A stretch of DNA of 20,620 nucleotides from Melioribacteraceae bacterium (lineage in GTDB: Bacteria; Bacteroidota; Ignavibacteria; Ignavibacteriales; Melioribacteraceae), in the NCBI GenBank assembly GCA_027858595.1, contig JAQICK010000182.1:1-20620 (forward strand). Direction: 5' to 3'. Under the pieces are notes generated by a model. The model saw nothing but the letters and a program-made list of their open reading frames with translations, had not been told where the DNA came from and ran no database searches. Shown here piece by piece: positions 8,718-17,100 of the stretch (within the stretch, counting starts at the first letter, position 1; each line of letters begins with the position of its first letter). The position numbers and the translations under genes are program-made.

Positions 8718-9488
8718 CTAACCCATTGCTCTAACTAATGTATAAAGTTTGTACTCAAATTCTTCTAGCAAATTTTTAATAACATAAAAATAAACTGGAA
8801 GAATAGAACCTAAAAGTATAAAACCTATTCCAATTTTTAATGGTTGTGTAACAAAAAACACCTGCATTTGCGGAATCATTTTTGCTAAAACACCTTCTGC
8901 AACATGTACTAAAAAAAATGACACCAAAATTGGTGATGCTATTTTTACTGCTATAATAAATACTGATGCTGAATACTTTATCAGTAAATCGAATAAAACT
9001 TGATTTGTTTTAAATTCACCTAGAGGAATTATCTGAAATGAAAATGATAGAGCCCTTATTATATAGTGGTGTCCGTCAATTATAAAAAAAATCATCAAAG
9101 CTAAAAAATAAATTACTTGTCCTACAACATTTCCATTTGTTTTTTCAACGGGATTCATCACTTGTGCCATTGCTAGACCCATATCAAATCCAATAAAAGT
9201 TCCAGCAAAACTAAATCCGTAAAAGACAAGATTTATTGAAAAACCAATAATCAATCCTACCATAATTTCTTTTAATGCCATAGAAAAAAGCCACCAAACA
9301 TTAAAATCGATAGCTGTATTTGCTGGACTTGTAATACTAAAAACTATAAAGGCAATTACAAAAGATATAAAAATCGTCACTTGTTTTGGAATGCTTGTGT
9401 GGCTATAAATAGGAGTAGCACTAAAAGCAGAGATAATTCTAATGAAGATTAGTAAAATTAGGGTAAAATCTGTTACTAGAATTTCCAT
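8718..9488 (-). CDS. fliR: Flagellar export gate protein FliR
   Basis: A 256-residue, mostly hydrophobic protein of normal FliR length. Recognisable segments are the RIISAFSATPIYSHTSIPK N-terminus, KEIMVGLIIGFSINLVFYG, the GFDMGLAMAQVMNP stretch and the amphipathic MIPQMQVFFVTQPLKIGIG region. FliR forms the core of the export gate with FliP and FliQ. It starts at ATG, four bases after the fliQ stop, with no clear Shine-Dalgarno, which suggests translational coupling. Confidence 0.95.
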   Translation of the reverse strand: MEILVTDFTLILLIFIRIISAFSATPIYSHTSIPKQVTIFISFVIAFIVFSITSPANTAIDFNVWWLFSMALKEIMVGLIIGFSINLVFYGFSFAGTFIGFDMGLAMAQVMNPVEKTNGNVVGQVIYFLALMIFFIIDGHHYIIRALSFSFQIIPLGEFKTNQVLFDLLIKYSASVFIIAVKIASPILVSFFLVHVAEGVLAKMIPQMQVFFVTQPLKIGIGFILLGSILPVYFYVIKNLLEEFEYKLYTLVRAMG

Positions 9489-9492
9489 AACG

Positions 9493-9759
9493 CTATACTA
9501 CCGTGCTTAAAATGGAAAATAGTTTTAGTGTTATTCCAATCATTTTCTCAATCATCCAAGGAATAAGAAATATAATTGCAACAGCTGTGAATAATATTTT
9601 GGGTACAAATGTTAATGTCATTTCTTGAATTGATGTGGCAGCCTGGAAAACTGAAATTGTAATACCCACAACAAGTGAAACTCCAAGAATTGGAGTTAAA
9701 ATTGTAAAGACTGTAAAAAAGACTTCTGTTAAAACTTCTACAACTAATTCTTCTGTCAT
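9493..9759 (-). CDS. fliQ: Flagellar export gate protein FliQ
   Basis: An 88-residue protein with two transmembrane helices (about 14-37 and 49-72), typical of FliQ. The SVFQAATSIQEMTLTFVPKI loop and helix is diagnostic. It packs around FliP in the export gate. The ATG abuts the fliP stop, and a strong AAGGAG (complement of 9770-9775) sits in the end of fliP. Confidence 0.95.
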   Translation of the reverse strand: MTEELVVEVLTEVFFTVFTILTPILGVSLVVGITISVFQAATSIQEMTLTFVPKILFTAVAIIFLIPWMIEKMIGITLKLFSILSTVV

Positions 9760-10521
9760 TTAACCAAAACTCCTTATTACCGAACCGATAATCAAACTCC
9801 ATCCGTCAATTAATATAAAAAGCAAAATTTTGAAAGGAAGTGAAATCATCATTGGTGGAATCATCATCATACCCATTGATAGTAGGATGGATGCAATAAT
9901 CATATCCACCATAATAAACGGAATGAATATGAAAAATCCGATTATAAATCCTGCTCGTAATTCACTAATTGCAAATGCTGGAAGCAAAATGTAAGTTGGT
10001 AATTCAATTCTTGTTTCGGGCATTTCCATATCAGCCATATCTATAAATAAGGCTATATCTTCATCTCTTACATTGTTAAGCATAAATTCACGAAGAGGCT
10101 GAACTCCTTTATCTAAAGCCTCTTCAACTTTTATTTCACCATTCATCAATGGTTGCAGAGCAGTGTCGTTTATTTTGGAAAGAGCAGGCGACATAATAAA
10201 GAATGTAATAAAGAGTGCAATTCCAGCAAGCAATTGACTTGGCGGCATTGATTGCGTTCCGAGTGCTGTTTTCAAAAAATGAAAAACTATTATCAATCTA
10301 AGATATGACGTAGTCATTATTAATATTGAAGGAGCAAGAGAAAGAATTGTCATCAATAACAAAATTTGTAGTGTTGTTGAAACGTCTTCTGGAGTATCGG
10401 CAGTACCAATATCAATTCCTATTTTAGGAAAGGGAACAGCCGTATTTCCTTGAGCAAATGTATTTGCCGCTGAGAAAATTACAAATGAAGTTATTAAAAA
10501 TATTGTTAAATGCTTTTTCAC
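9760..10521 (-). CDS. fliP: Flagellar export gate protein FliP
   Basis: A 253-residue gate protein. An N-terminal signal peptide (about 1-23, ending NTFAQG) is present, as is usual for FliP. Family signatures seen: SYLRLIIVFHFLKTALGTQ, PPSQLLAGIALFITFFIMSP, and a C-terminal GFFIFIPFIMVDMIIASILL with MGMMMIPP. The start is GTG and overlaps the fliO stop as GTGA (4 nt), so translation is likely coupled. The gene is intact and of usual length. Confidence 0.96.
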   Translation of the reverse strand: MKKHLTIFLITSFVIFSAANTFAQGNTAVPFPKIGIDIGTADTPEDVSTTLQILLLMTILSLAPSILIMTTSYLRLIIVFHFLKTALGTQSMPPSQLLAGIALFITFFIMSPALSKINDTALQPLMNGEIKVEEALDKGVQPLREFMLNNVRDEDIALFIDMADMEMPETRIELPTYILLPAFAISELRAGFIIGFFIFIPFIMVDMIIASILLSMGMMMIPPMMISLPFKILLFILIDGWSLIIGSVIRSFG

Positions 10522-10856
10522 TTCATTCCTAAATTTTGCTTAAATATTTCTGAAAATTTTGGTTTCACTGAAATTTCAGTGTCGTTATTTTCTTCCTCTA
10601 AGGAATCTAATTCTTTTAATAGTGTTATTGAGTTTTCAGAAATTCCGAGTACTAAGTATGAGCCTTGTACTTTAACAATTGACACAAATTTTTTGTGCAT
10701 TATTGATTGAGTAGAAATTATTTTCATCTGTGAAATTTTGCCTTGGTTTTTGCCCATTACAAGTCCACTTTTTCTAATAAAAAGTAAAGCTGCGTATAGC
10801 AGCCCTACAATCAAAAACAAAGGCAATATAGTAGTAAATATATCTACAGTGCTCAC
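10518..10856 (-). CDS. fliO: Flagellar protein FliO
   Basis: A 112-residue protein with one N-terminal membrane helix (about 7-28) and a small beta-rich cytoplasmic part (MKIISTQSIMHKKFVSIVKVQGSYLVLGIS, split here across residues 44-73) that matches the FliO pattern of a compact domain ending in GIS. FliO assists assembly of FliP. Identity rests partly on position between fliN and fliP, since the family is poorly conserved. It starts at GTG with a GTGA overlap with fliN and ends with a GTGA overlap into fliP. Confidence 0.88.
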   Translation of the reverse strand: MSTVDIFTTILPLFLIVGLLYAALLFIRKSGLVMGKNQGKISQMKIISTQSIMHKKFVSIVKVQGSYLVLGISENSITLLKELDSLEEENNDTEISVKPKFSEIFKQNLGMK

Positions 10857-11275
10857 GAGTACATCTCTTTTAGATTATTTAATTTATTTAGTGTTGTAAT
10901 TCTTATTCCAAAATGTTTATCAACAACCACAACTTCGCCTTCTGCAATCTTTTTGTTGTTTACAAAAATATCAACTGGCTCACTTGCTAATTTATTTAGC
11001 TCAATTACATAACCACGTTCTAATTCTAGAACATCTTTAATTGGCATTTTAGTTCTTCCAAGTTCAATGTAAACATTCATCTCTAAGTCTTGAAGAAATT
11101 CAAACGACTCTGAAACTACATCAGCACCAAATTGGGTTTCATCCAAATCATCGAAGTCTGCTAAATTTGTTAAAACATTACTCGTATCTGCTGCCTCGTC
11201 TGGATTAGAAAATGCAGCAGGTTCAGGTTGTTCGTTCAAATTCTGATCATCATTTAATTCATTATTTTCGTCCAT
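10853..11275 (-). CDS. fliN: Flagellar motor switch protein FliN
   Basis: A 140-residue C-ring protein. The C-terminal SpoA domain (about 60-135) is clear: FLQDLEMNVYIELGRTKM, LELERGYVIELNKLASEPVD, and a VNNKKIAEGEVVVVDKHFGIRI stretch split by hydrophobic strands. The N-terminal 55 residues are acidic and low-complexity (rich in D, E, N), longer than in minimal FliN proteins. A good ribosome site (AGAGGATACA before ATG) lies in the 23-base gap after fliM, the widest gap in the operon. Confidence 0.95.
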   Translation of the reverse strand: MDENNELNDDQNLNEQPEPAAFSNPDEAADTSNVLTNLADFDDLDETQFGADVVSESFEFLQDLEMNVYIELGRTKMPIKDVLELERGYVIELNKLASEPVDIFVNNKKIAEGEVVVVDKHFGIRITTLNKLNNLKEMYS

Positions 11276-11298
11276 TGTATCCTCTTGCTAAATAAATA

Positions 11299-12273
11299 TT
11301 AGCTTAATTTTCTTGTTATTTTAATTGCTTTTTTGTTGTGCATAACACCGGGCCTTCCAGCATAAAGTTGTTTGCCAGCAAAACTAATTATGTTTTCGTT
11401 TTCTATTTTTGAATCAAGCTTTATAATATCACCAACAGCAAGATTTGTTAATTCATTAAATGTAATTTTGGAGCGCCCAAACTCTACTTTTACTGGAATT
11501 GATGAAAGTTTTAGATTTTGAGAAATAATTTCTTGAGCTGTAGTTCCTTTATATTTATAAGGTCTTATTGATGAAAGTGATTGAGATGTGAGCTTTGCCA
11601 TTACAGAATCGAAAGCATAAGTAGCAAAACATAAGTTCATAATATATCTTTTATCTTCAATAACAATTTCAAAAGAGATTATTAAAACAGACTCGTTAGG
11701 GCTTGTGATTTGTGCAAAATCAATGTTCGGTTCAAATTTATCTACCTTGAATTCGTAGTTTGCAAATGCTGTCCAAGATTTTTTCAAATCGAGCATAACT
11801 CTATCCACAACAACATCCATAACTTTTTCTTCAATAGCTGTTATTGTTTCGGTGCTTTTTTGTGAATTTCCAGAACCACCCAACAGACGCTCAACAAGGG
11901 TAATTCCAAACTCAGGACTTATTTCTAAGATTGCCTTTATGTCTGTATCAACTATATCAAACGTATAAACAAATGATGGATTAGAAACAGAAAGTACGTA
12001 TTCAGAATAATAAACTTGATCTACACTTATAATGTTGATGTTTACAATTGATTGTAGTTTTGAAACTAGAAAGGAACTGAAACTTTCAGCAAAATTTTCG
12101 TGAATGTTTCTCATTGTGCGAAGCTGATTCTTAGAAATTCTATTTGGTAATCTAAAATCGAAAGGAATAATTTCTTTCGAAGCCAAATTGGTTTCTTCAT
12201 TTTCGCCTGAGTCACCGTCCTTTACATTGTTCAGTAACGCATCAATTTCCGATTGTGATAATAATTCTGCCAT
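11299..12273 (-). CDS. fliM: Flagellar motor switch protein FliM
   Basis: A 324-residue C-ring protein that links the chemotaxis signal to rotor direction. The N-terminal CheY-P binding motif LSQSEIDALLN (5-15) is conserved, implying that a chemotaxis pathway controls this motor. The middle domain contains ERLLGGSG (128-135). The C-terminal SpoA domain ends in QLYAGRPGVMHNKKAIKI. Length is typical. It starts at ATG six bases after the fliL stop, without an obvious Shine-Dalgarno. Confidence 0.97.
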   Translation of the reverse strand: MAELLSQSEIDALLNNVKDGDSGENEETNLASKEIIPFDFRLPNRISKNQLRTMRNIHENFAESFSSFLVSKLQSIVNINIISVDQVYYSEYVLSVSNPSFVYTFDIVDTDIKAILEISPEFGITLVERLLGGSGNSQKSTETITAIEEKVMDVVVDRVMLDLKKSWTAFANYEFKVDKFEPNIDFAQITSPNESVLIISFEIVIEDKRYIMNLCFATYAFDSVMAKLTSQSLSSIRPYKYKGTTAQEIISQNLKLSSIPVKVEFGRSKITFNELTNLAVGDIIKLDSKIENENIISFAGKQLYAGRPGVMHNKKAIKITRKLS

Positions 12274-12279
12274 TTTGTT

Positions 12280-12807
12280 TTATTGTAATATGAATTGACT
12301 GAAATATACTTTGTTAATTTTTACATCTGGAAGAAATCCCTCAATCTTATGAGAAATTTCGTTCTTCAATGAATCTCTTTGGGAGATATCATTTAAAAAT
12401 CTTGTGTTTTTACCGGATAATACTGATATAATCATATCTTTTACTAAAAAATCTTTTGATTCTAATTTTGTTCTACTACTTTCATTTCTCATATCAAATG
12501 CCAATGATGCCATTAATAACACTCTTCCGTTTGTGTTAGCCGGATTAACGACAATTTCATTTATAGAATAAATAAATTGTCCCGCTTCTGCATCACTACC
12601 TTCTTCTCCATCTCCGGATTCTTCTTCAGTAACTTCTTCGCCGTGTCCAGCTCCTGCAGAACTGTTTACTTTATTCATTAAAATATTTGCAGTAATAAAG
12701 TAAACCAATATTAATTGTACAATAAATGCAGGAACTCCAAAAAGAATAATTTTAGTTATTGGTGACGATTTTTTTTCAACTTTTACTTCATCGTTGGCTT
12801 CAGCCAT
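12280..12807 (-). CDS. fliL: Flagellar basal body protein FliL
   Basis: A 175-residue, single-pass membrane protein that surrounds and supports the stator. It has a short cytoplasmic N-terminus, one membrane helix (about 18-43), an acidic low-complexity linker (about 55-76, EEVTEEESGDGEEGSDAEA) and the periplasmic FliL domain (YSINEIVVNPANTNGRVLL, then RDSLKNEISHKI near the end). The start ATG is preceded by a GAGAGAG ribosome site. It is the first gene of the operon. A sigma-54-like sequence lies 34 bases upstream. Confidence 0.93.
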   Translation of the reverse strand: MAEANDEVKVEKKSSPITKIILFGVPAFIVQLILVYFITANILMNKVNSSAGAGHGEEVTEEESGDGEEGSDAEAGQFIYSINEIVVNPANTNGRVLLMASLAFDMRNESSRTKLESKDFLVKDMIISVLSGKNTRFLNDISQRDSLKNEISHKIEGFLPDVKINKVYFSQFILQ

Positions 12808-13073
12808 GGTACTCTCTCACATAATTTTTTTAATATTACATTCAATTGATATGCCATAAAAAACTTTGCTTTTTTCTTATTATGGGTTATAATAGTAAGA
12901 AACACTGGCTAATATTGTGCAGTTGGTTTTTTGTGGATGGAATGTTTGGAGTATTTGGTAAGAAAAGTGGCTGTTATGATTTGAAGATCTATTGGAACTA
13001 TCATGTACAAAAATTTGACTACAACAGGAATATAGTTAATTGAAGAGTTGGACACTTAAAAAGAAAGCCATTC
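12808..13073. other. Gene-poor spacer before fliL
   Basis: This 266-base gap between two leftward genes holds no gene I can support. It contains the near sigma-54 sequence (12841-12856) and a bulged hairpin, TTCTTATTAT (12874-12883) with ATAA (12889-12892) and TAAGAA (12896-12901). A 65-codon plus-strand frame (12846-13043) crosses it but has no ribosome site or recognisable motif. The flagellar promoter is expected here. Confidence 0.5.
12841..12856 (-). promoter_or_regulatory. Near sigma-54 promoter before fliL
   Basis: On the minus strand the sequence reads TGGCAT-ATCAA-TTGAA, close to the sigma-54 consensus TGGCAC-N5-TTGCA. The spacing and the -24 GG are correct. The -24 element has one change (C to T) and the -12 GC reads GA, a serious mismatch. 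Transcription would begin near 12830, just before the fliL ribosome site. Sigma-54 control of flagellar operons is well known in other groups. Confidence 0.3.
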
Positions 13074-13970
13074 CTAGGATATTAATTTTTTTAAAATTTC
13101 CTCAACAGATTTAATTTCATCAATGAGGCAAACACCTGTGCCAGCTTCTAAAATTCCCTCTTCGGTATTACCATCAAAAATACCGAGTCTTTCTCGTTTT
13201 GCTCCTAATAATTTAACCATTTCTTCAGTTGTTGCATTTTCGTTTTCAAGTTTAAGTGCTTTATTTGTAAAAGGATTTTTAATTCCACGTATTAATCCAA
13301 TTGCTTTAAAAAAAAGAGTCGTATCATTATGCCCTGCCTTAACAATAGCTTTTTTATAATTAATGTTAGCAGATGATTCAATTGAAGATGCAAAAAGAGT
13401 ACCAATTTGAACTCCTTTGGCTCCAAGAGAGAATGCTTTTTCAATTCCTATTTTGCTTGCAATTCCTCCAGCAGCAATTACTGGGATTTTTAATTCTTTA
13501 ACTAATTGAGGTATTAGAATCATCATCGGAATTTCATCAGCTCCATTATGTCCGCCAGCTTCAACTCCTTCGCCAACAACGGCATCACATCCTACAGATT
13601 CTGCCTTCAACGCCTGTTTAAGATTTGAGACAACATGAGTGACTGTAATATTGTTAGCCTTTAAAATGTTAATATATTTAGCCGGATTTCCGGCAGCGGT
13701 AAATACAATTTTTACGTTTTCATCAATTGTAACTTTTACAAGTTCATCGGAATCTTTTCGGAGCAATGGAATATTTACTCCGAAGGGGAAACTTGTAGCC
13801 AACTTACACTTCTGTATATGTTCTCGGAGTACATCAGGTTTCATTGAACCAGCACCAATTAATCCTAATCCACCATTGTTAGAAACAGCGGAGGCTAGCT
13901 TCCAACCAGAAACCCAGACCATTCCGCCCTGAATAATAGGATACAGAATTTTGAATAAATTAGTAATCAT
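13074..13970 (-). CDS. Nitronate monooxygenase-family flavin oxidoreductase
   Basis: An FMN-dependent TIM-barrel enzyme of the nitronate monooxygenase/FabK family (298 residues from the chosen start). Motifs seen: YPIIQGGM near the N-terminus, NNGGLGLIGAGSM, PFGVNIPL, the active-site EGVEAGGHNG (His codon at 13548-13550), IPVIAAGGIA and GAKGVQIGT for phosphate binding. Members oxidise nitronates or reduce enoyl-ACP (FabK), and the sequence alone does not decide between them. The frame begins at GTG 13994, but ATG 13970-13968 places the YPIIQGGM motif nearer its usual distance from the N-terminus. Neither start has a clear Shine-Dalgarno. No neighbour suggests a pathway. Confidence 0.88.
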   Translation of the reverse strand: MITNLFKILYPIIQGGMVWVSGWKLASAVSNNGGLGLIGAGSMKPDVLREHIQKCKLATSFPFGVNIPLLRKDSDELVKVTIDENVKIVFTAAGNPAKYINILKANNITVTHVVSNLKQALKAESVGCDAVVGEGVEAGGHNGADEIPMMILIPQLVKELKIPVIAAGGIASKIGIEKAFSLGAKGVQIGTLFASSIESSANINYKKAIVKAGHNDTTLFFKAIGLIRGIKNPFTNKALKLENENATTEEMVKLLGAKRERLGIFDGNTEEGILEAGTGVCLIDEIKSVEEILKKLIS

Positions 13971-14163
13971 TTTCGGACTATTTTTAATACTCACATTAAC
14001 TCTAAATATTTATTATAAATATTAACCTAACAAAGAAAATTAAAAGTTACTGTATAATTTTCGATTATTGATTAATAATAATTATCTTTAAGCAATAAGT
14101 TCATTTTAAAAAAGTTTTTTAAAAACTAGGTCTTATAGTATTAAACAATACTCAGGATAAAAT
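13971..14163. other. AT-rich divergent spacer before the triple AAA+ gene
   Basis: The spacer is almost wholly A/T. Seen on the plus strand: a TATAAT at 14053-14058 without a good -35 partner, and a 21-base A/T palindrome, TTTTAAAAAA (14104-14113), G, TTTTTTAAAA (14115-14124), overlapped by AGTTTTT/AAAAACT (14113-14127). It must hold the promoters of both divergent genes, but none can be assigned firmly. Confidence 0.35.
14137..14157 (+). promoter_or_regulatory. Small hairpin and ribosome site before TTG start
   Basis: AGTATT (14137-14142) and AATACT (14147-14152) form a 6-bp hairpin with a 4-base loop. It ends one base before AGGA (14154-14157), the likely ribosome site six bases from the TTG start of the triple AAA+ gene. 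The AGGA supports this start. Folding of the hairpin next to it might limit translation, which is inference; the stem is AT-rich and weak. Confidence 0.4.
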
Positions 14164-17100
14164 TTGAGCCAAATAGATTTTCATAAATTAATTGATGAAA
14201 CCTACACACATCTTTGGAATGGGAGAAGCCGGTTAGCCTTAACCAATGCAAAAAAAATATTTAAAAATTATTCTAATAATAGTGAAGCCTCAATTGTTCT
14301 GGCTTGGGCTTTGTTAGAAAATGGTTATCCAATAAAAGCTCTTGAGTATGCCGATTTATCGTTGCAATTAAACGGCAGTAGTACAAAATCAAAAATGGTT
14401 CGTGCACAAATTTTACTTCGCTTAAATATTCTTGATGGTGCAACAGAAGATTTTAACATTTCTATTAAAAATCAAAATGCCTTTTTAGGGAATTCCTACC
14501 TTAACTATGCACGATTAGAGGCAAGCAAAGGTGAATTACTTAAGGCTTTAAAATTAATTGAAAAAGCGATGCTTTTCGGATCTAGCTTAAAGGAGGAAGT
14601 AAATGCTGCTAAAGAATTACTTCTTTTGGCTTTTGAAATAAAGTCTGGAAAAAAAGAATTAAATACAAAGAATCTCCAAAATTATTTTAACAAGGCAACA
14701 TCTGCTTTAAAGAGTAGAGACATCTGGTTTGTGAATATAATATCAGATGAAATTTTGAATGATAAAAGTTTGAGCGAATTTCACACAGACGCTGAACTTA
14801 TAAAGTTAGAGGGATTGTTACACTCATTCCAATTTAAACCTGCTCTCGAGAAAGCAAAAAAACTGGAAAAGAAACTTGGTAACCATGAGCAATTTAAAAT
14901 AATTTATAATAAAATTTTAAAAAAGAAAAAAGCACAAGAGACTATTGCTTTAGAATTAGAACACGAGTTTGCCGAAACAGTGAAAGACATTTTAATTGAT
15001 GATAGAAAAAACAAATTAGAAGTTACTATCAATGAGCCCTGTGAACAGAAGAGAAGAACGGATTCAATATTTTTTAGTCATGAGAGAGTAGATATATTTT
15101 CACTAAAAATATTTAATCAGACAGAGGAAGAGGCAAGAGGACAAAGAACATATTACGAACAACTTGAAATAGCAAATCTAGATAAAGTCGGGCTAGAAAT
15201 AATTTTTGAAAATCTTCAATTTGATAAAACAGAAAATGAATATAACGCAAAAGCAATATGGTATTTGAACGATTATGAAGTCTCGAAAAATGTTTTTAAT
15301 CTTTCAGTTCCGAAAGATTGGGATACTGTTATTTTTACACAAGCTGCCGAAGCAAAATGGGGCGTGGGGCAAGGACGTGTAGATTTTTACATTGAAAATT
15401 TTAAGGTGTGTGAAAAGTGGTTTATTATTGATTCTCTTGGAATAAAGCTTGAGAAGAAAAATGAAAAATTAGATCAACCCTATACACAGCCTATTGAAGA
15501 AGTAGATTCAGAAACAACTCCAGAACTTCCACCCGCAAGACCTCTTGAAGAATTACTTGAAGAGCTAAATGGATTTGTAGGATTAAATAGTATAAAATTT
15601 GCAGTTAAAGAATTTATCGACTATCTAAAATTCCAGCAAGAGCGCGAAAAGAAAGGGCTTCATGGTGGTAAGAAGTTTTCTATTAATGCAATCTTTGAAG
15701 GGAACCCTGGGACAGGAAAAACTACAATTGCCCGTTTGCTAGGTGAAATTTTTAGGGCAATGGGAATTGTTGACAAGGGTCATGTAATTGAAGTTGACCG
15801 CTCTAGCCTTGTAGGGCAGTATGTTGGAGAGACCGCACAAAAAACTGACAAACTTATTCAAGATGCAATGGGCGGTATCCTCTTTATTGATGAGGCATAC
15901 ACCTTAGCAAAAAAAGGTGGTAGTGGACAAGATTTTGGACAAGAGGCCATTGACATTCTTCTAAAAAGAATGGAAGATAATAAAGGTGAGTTTGTTGTAA
16001 TTGTTGCTGGATACCCGAAAGAGATGAATACTTTTGTCGAATCTAATCCTGGATTAAAATCTCGATTTAATCATACTTTTACTTTTGAAGATTATATCCC
16101 TGATGAACTTCTTGAAATTTTTGATGGTGCAATTGCTAAAGAAGAATATCTAATTGCAAAAGATGCTAAAGAAGAATTGAAAAAAGAATTTACCCGTCTG
16201 TACCGTAAACGTGATTCTTCATTTGGAAATGCTCGGTTAATAATGCAGATTTTTGAAAAGTTGAAAATTAAAATAAGTAAACGCCTAGTAAACATTAGTG
16301 AAAAAGAGAAAACCAAAGAATTACTTTCAACATTTATTGTTGTGGATGTTAAAAACACTTTGCAGATAAAGGACGAATTAGATATTCAACTACCTATTGA
16401 CCTGGAAGCATTGTCTGCTGCATTAAGCGAATTAAACAATTTATTTGGATTGAATTCCATTAAAAATGAGGTGGCTGATTTAGTTAAACTTGTTAAATAC
16501 TTTATTAAGCAAGGGATTAATGTAAGAGATAAATTTGGAGATCATATTCTATTTCTCGGGAACCCAGGAACTGGAAAGACTACAGTAGCACGAATTATTA
16601 GTAATATATATGCTGCTCTTGGTATTCTTCCAAGTGGTCAGTTAATAGAAGTTGATCGTTCAGGTTTAGTTGGCTCACACGTTGGTGAAACTGCACAGAA
16701 GACTACACTAATTATTGGCTCTGCAATGGGCGGAACTCTATTTGTTGACGAAGCTTATTCTCTTACATCCAGTAATAGCAGTAGTGATTTTGGAAAGGAA
16801 GCAATTGATACTCTTCTTAAAAGAATGGAAGATGATAGAGGTAAATTTATTGTTATAGCTGCAGGTTATACAAACGAAATGAAAGATTTTATTGCTAGTA
16901 ACCCTGGAATGAAATCAAGGTTTACAAAGACGTTTCATTTTGAAGATTACACTCCAGAAGAGTTAATGAAAATTGCAAATTTTTCAGTAGCAAAACTTAA
17001 ATTGAAGTTTACTTCTGAAGCGGAAAATGCTATTAAAGTGCATTTCAGCGAGCTCTACTCTCGCCGTGATAAACACTTTGGAAATGCTCGTATTGTACGA

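Noticed and set aside
9548..9802. 84-codon minus-strand frame overlapping fliQ and the fliP end
   Set aside because: It is out of frame with fliQ, rich in Asn, Ser and Cys, and lacks membrane segments. It is a shadow of fliQ.
12841..12880. Sigma-28 (FliA) promoter before fliL
   Set aside because: CAAAGTTT on the minus strand resembles the -35 element, but at 11-base spacing no GCCGATAA-like -10 follows.
12846..13043. 65-codon plus-strand open frame in the spacer before fliL
   Set aside because: It has no ribosome site and an unusual composition (many W, C, F), matches no family I know, and overlaps the likely flagellar promoter. An unrecognisable gene remnant is possible but cannot be supported.
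13639..13932. 97-codon plus-strand frame inside the flavin oxidoreductase gene
   Set aside because: It is antisense to a well-recognised enzyme and has no motif of its own.
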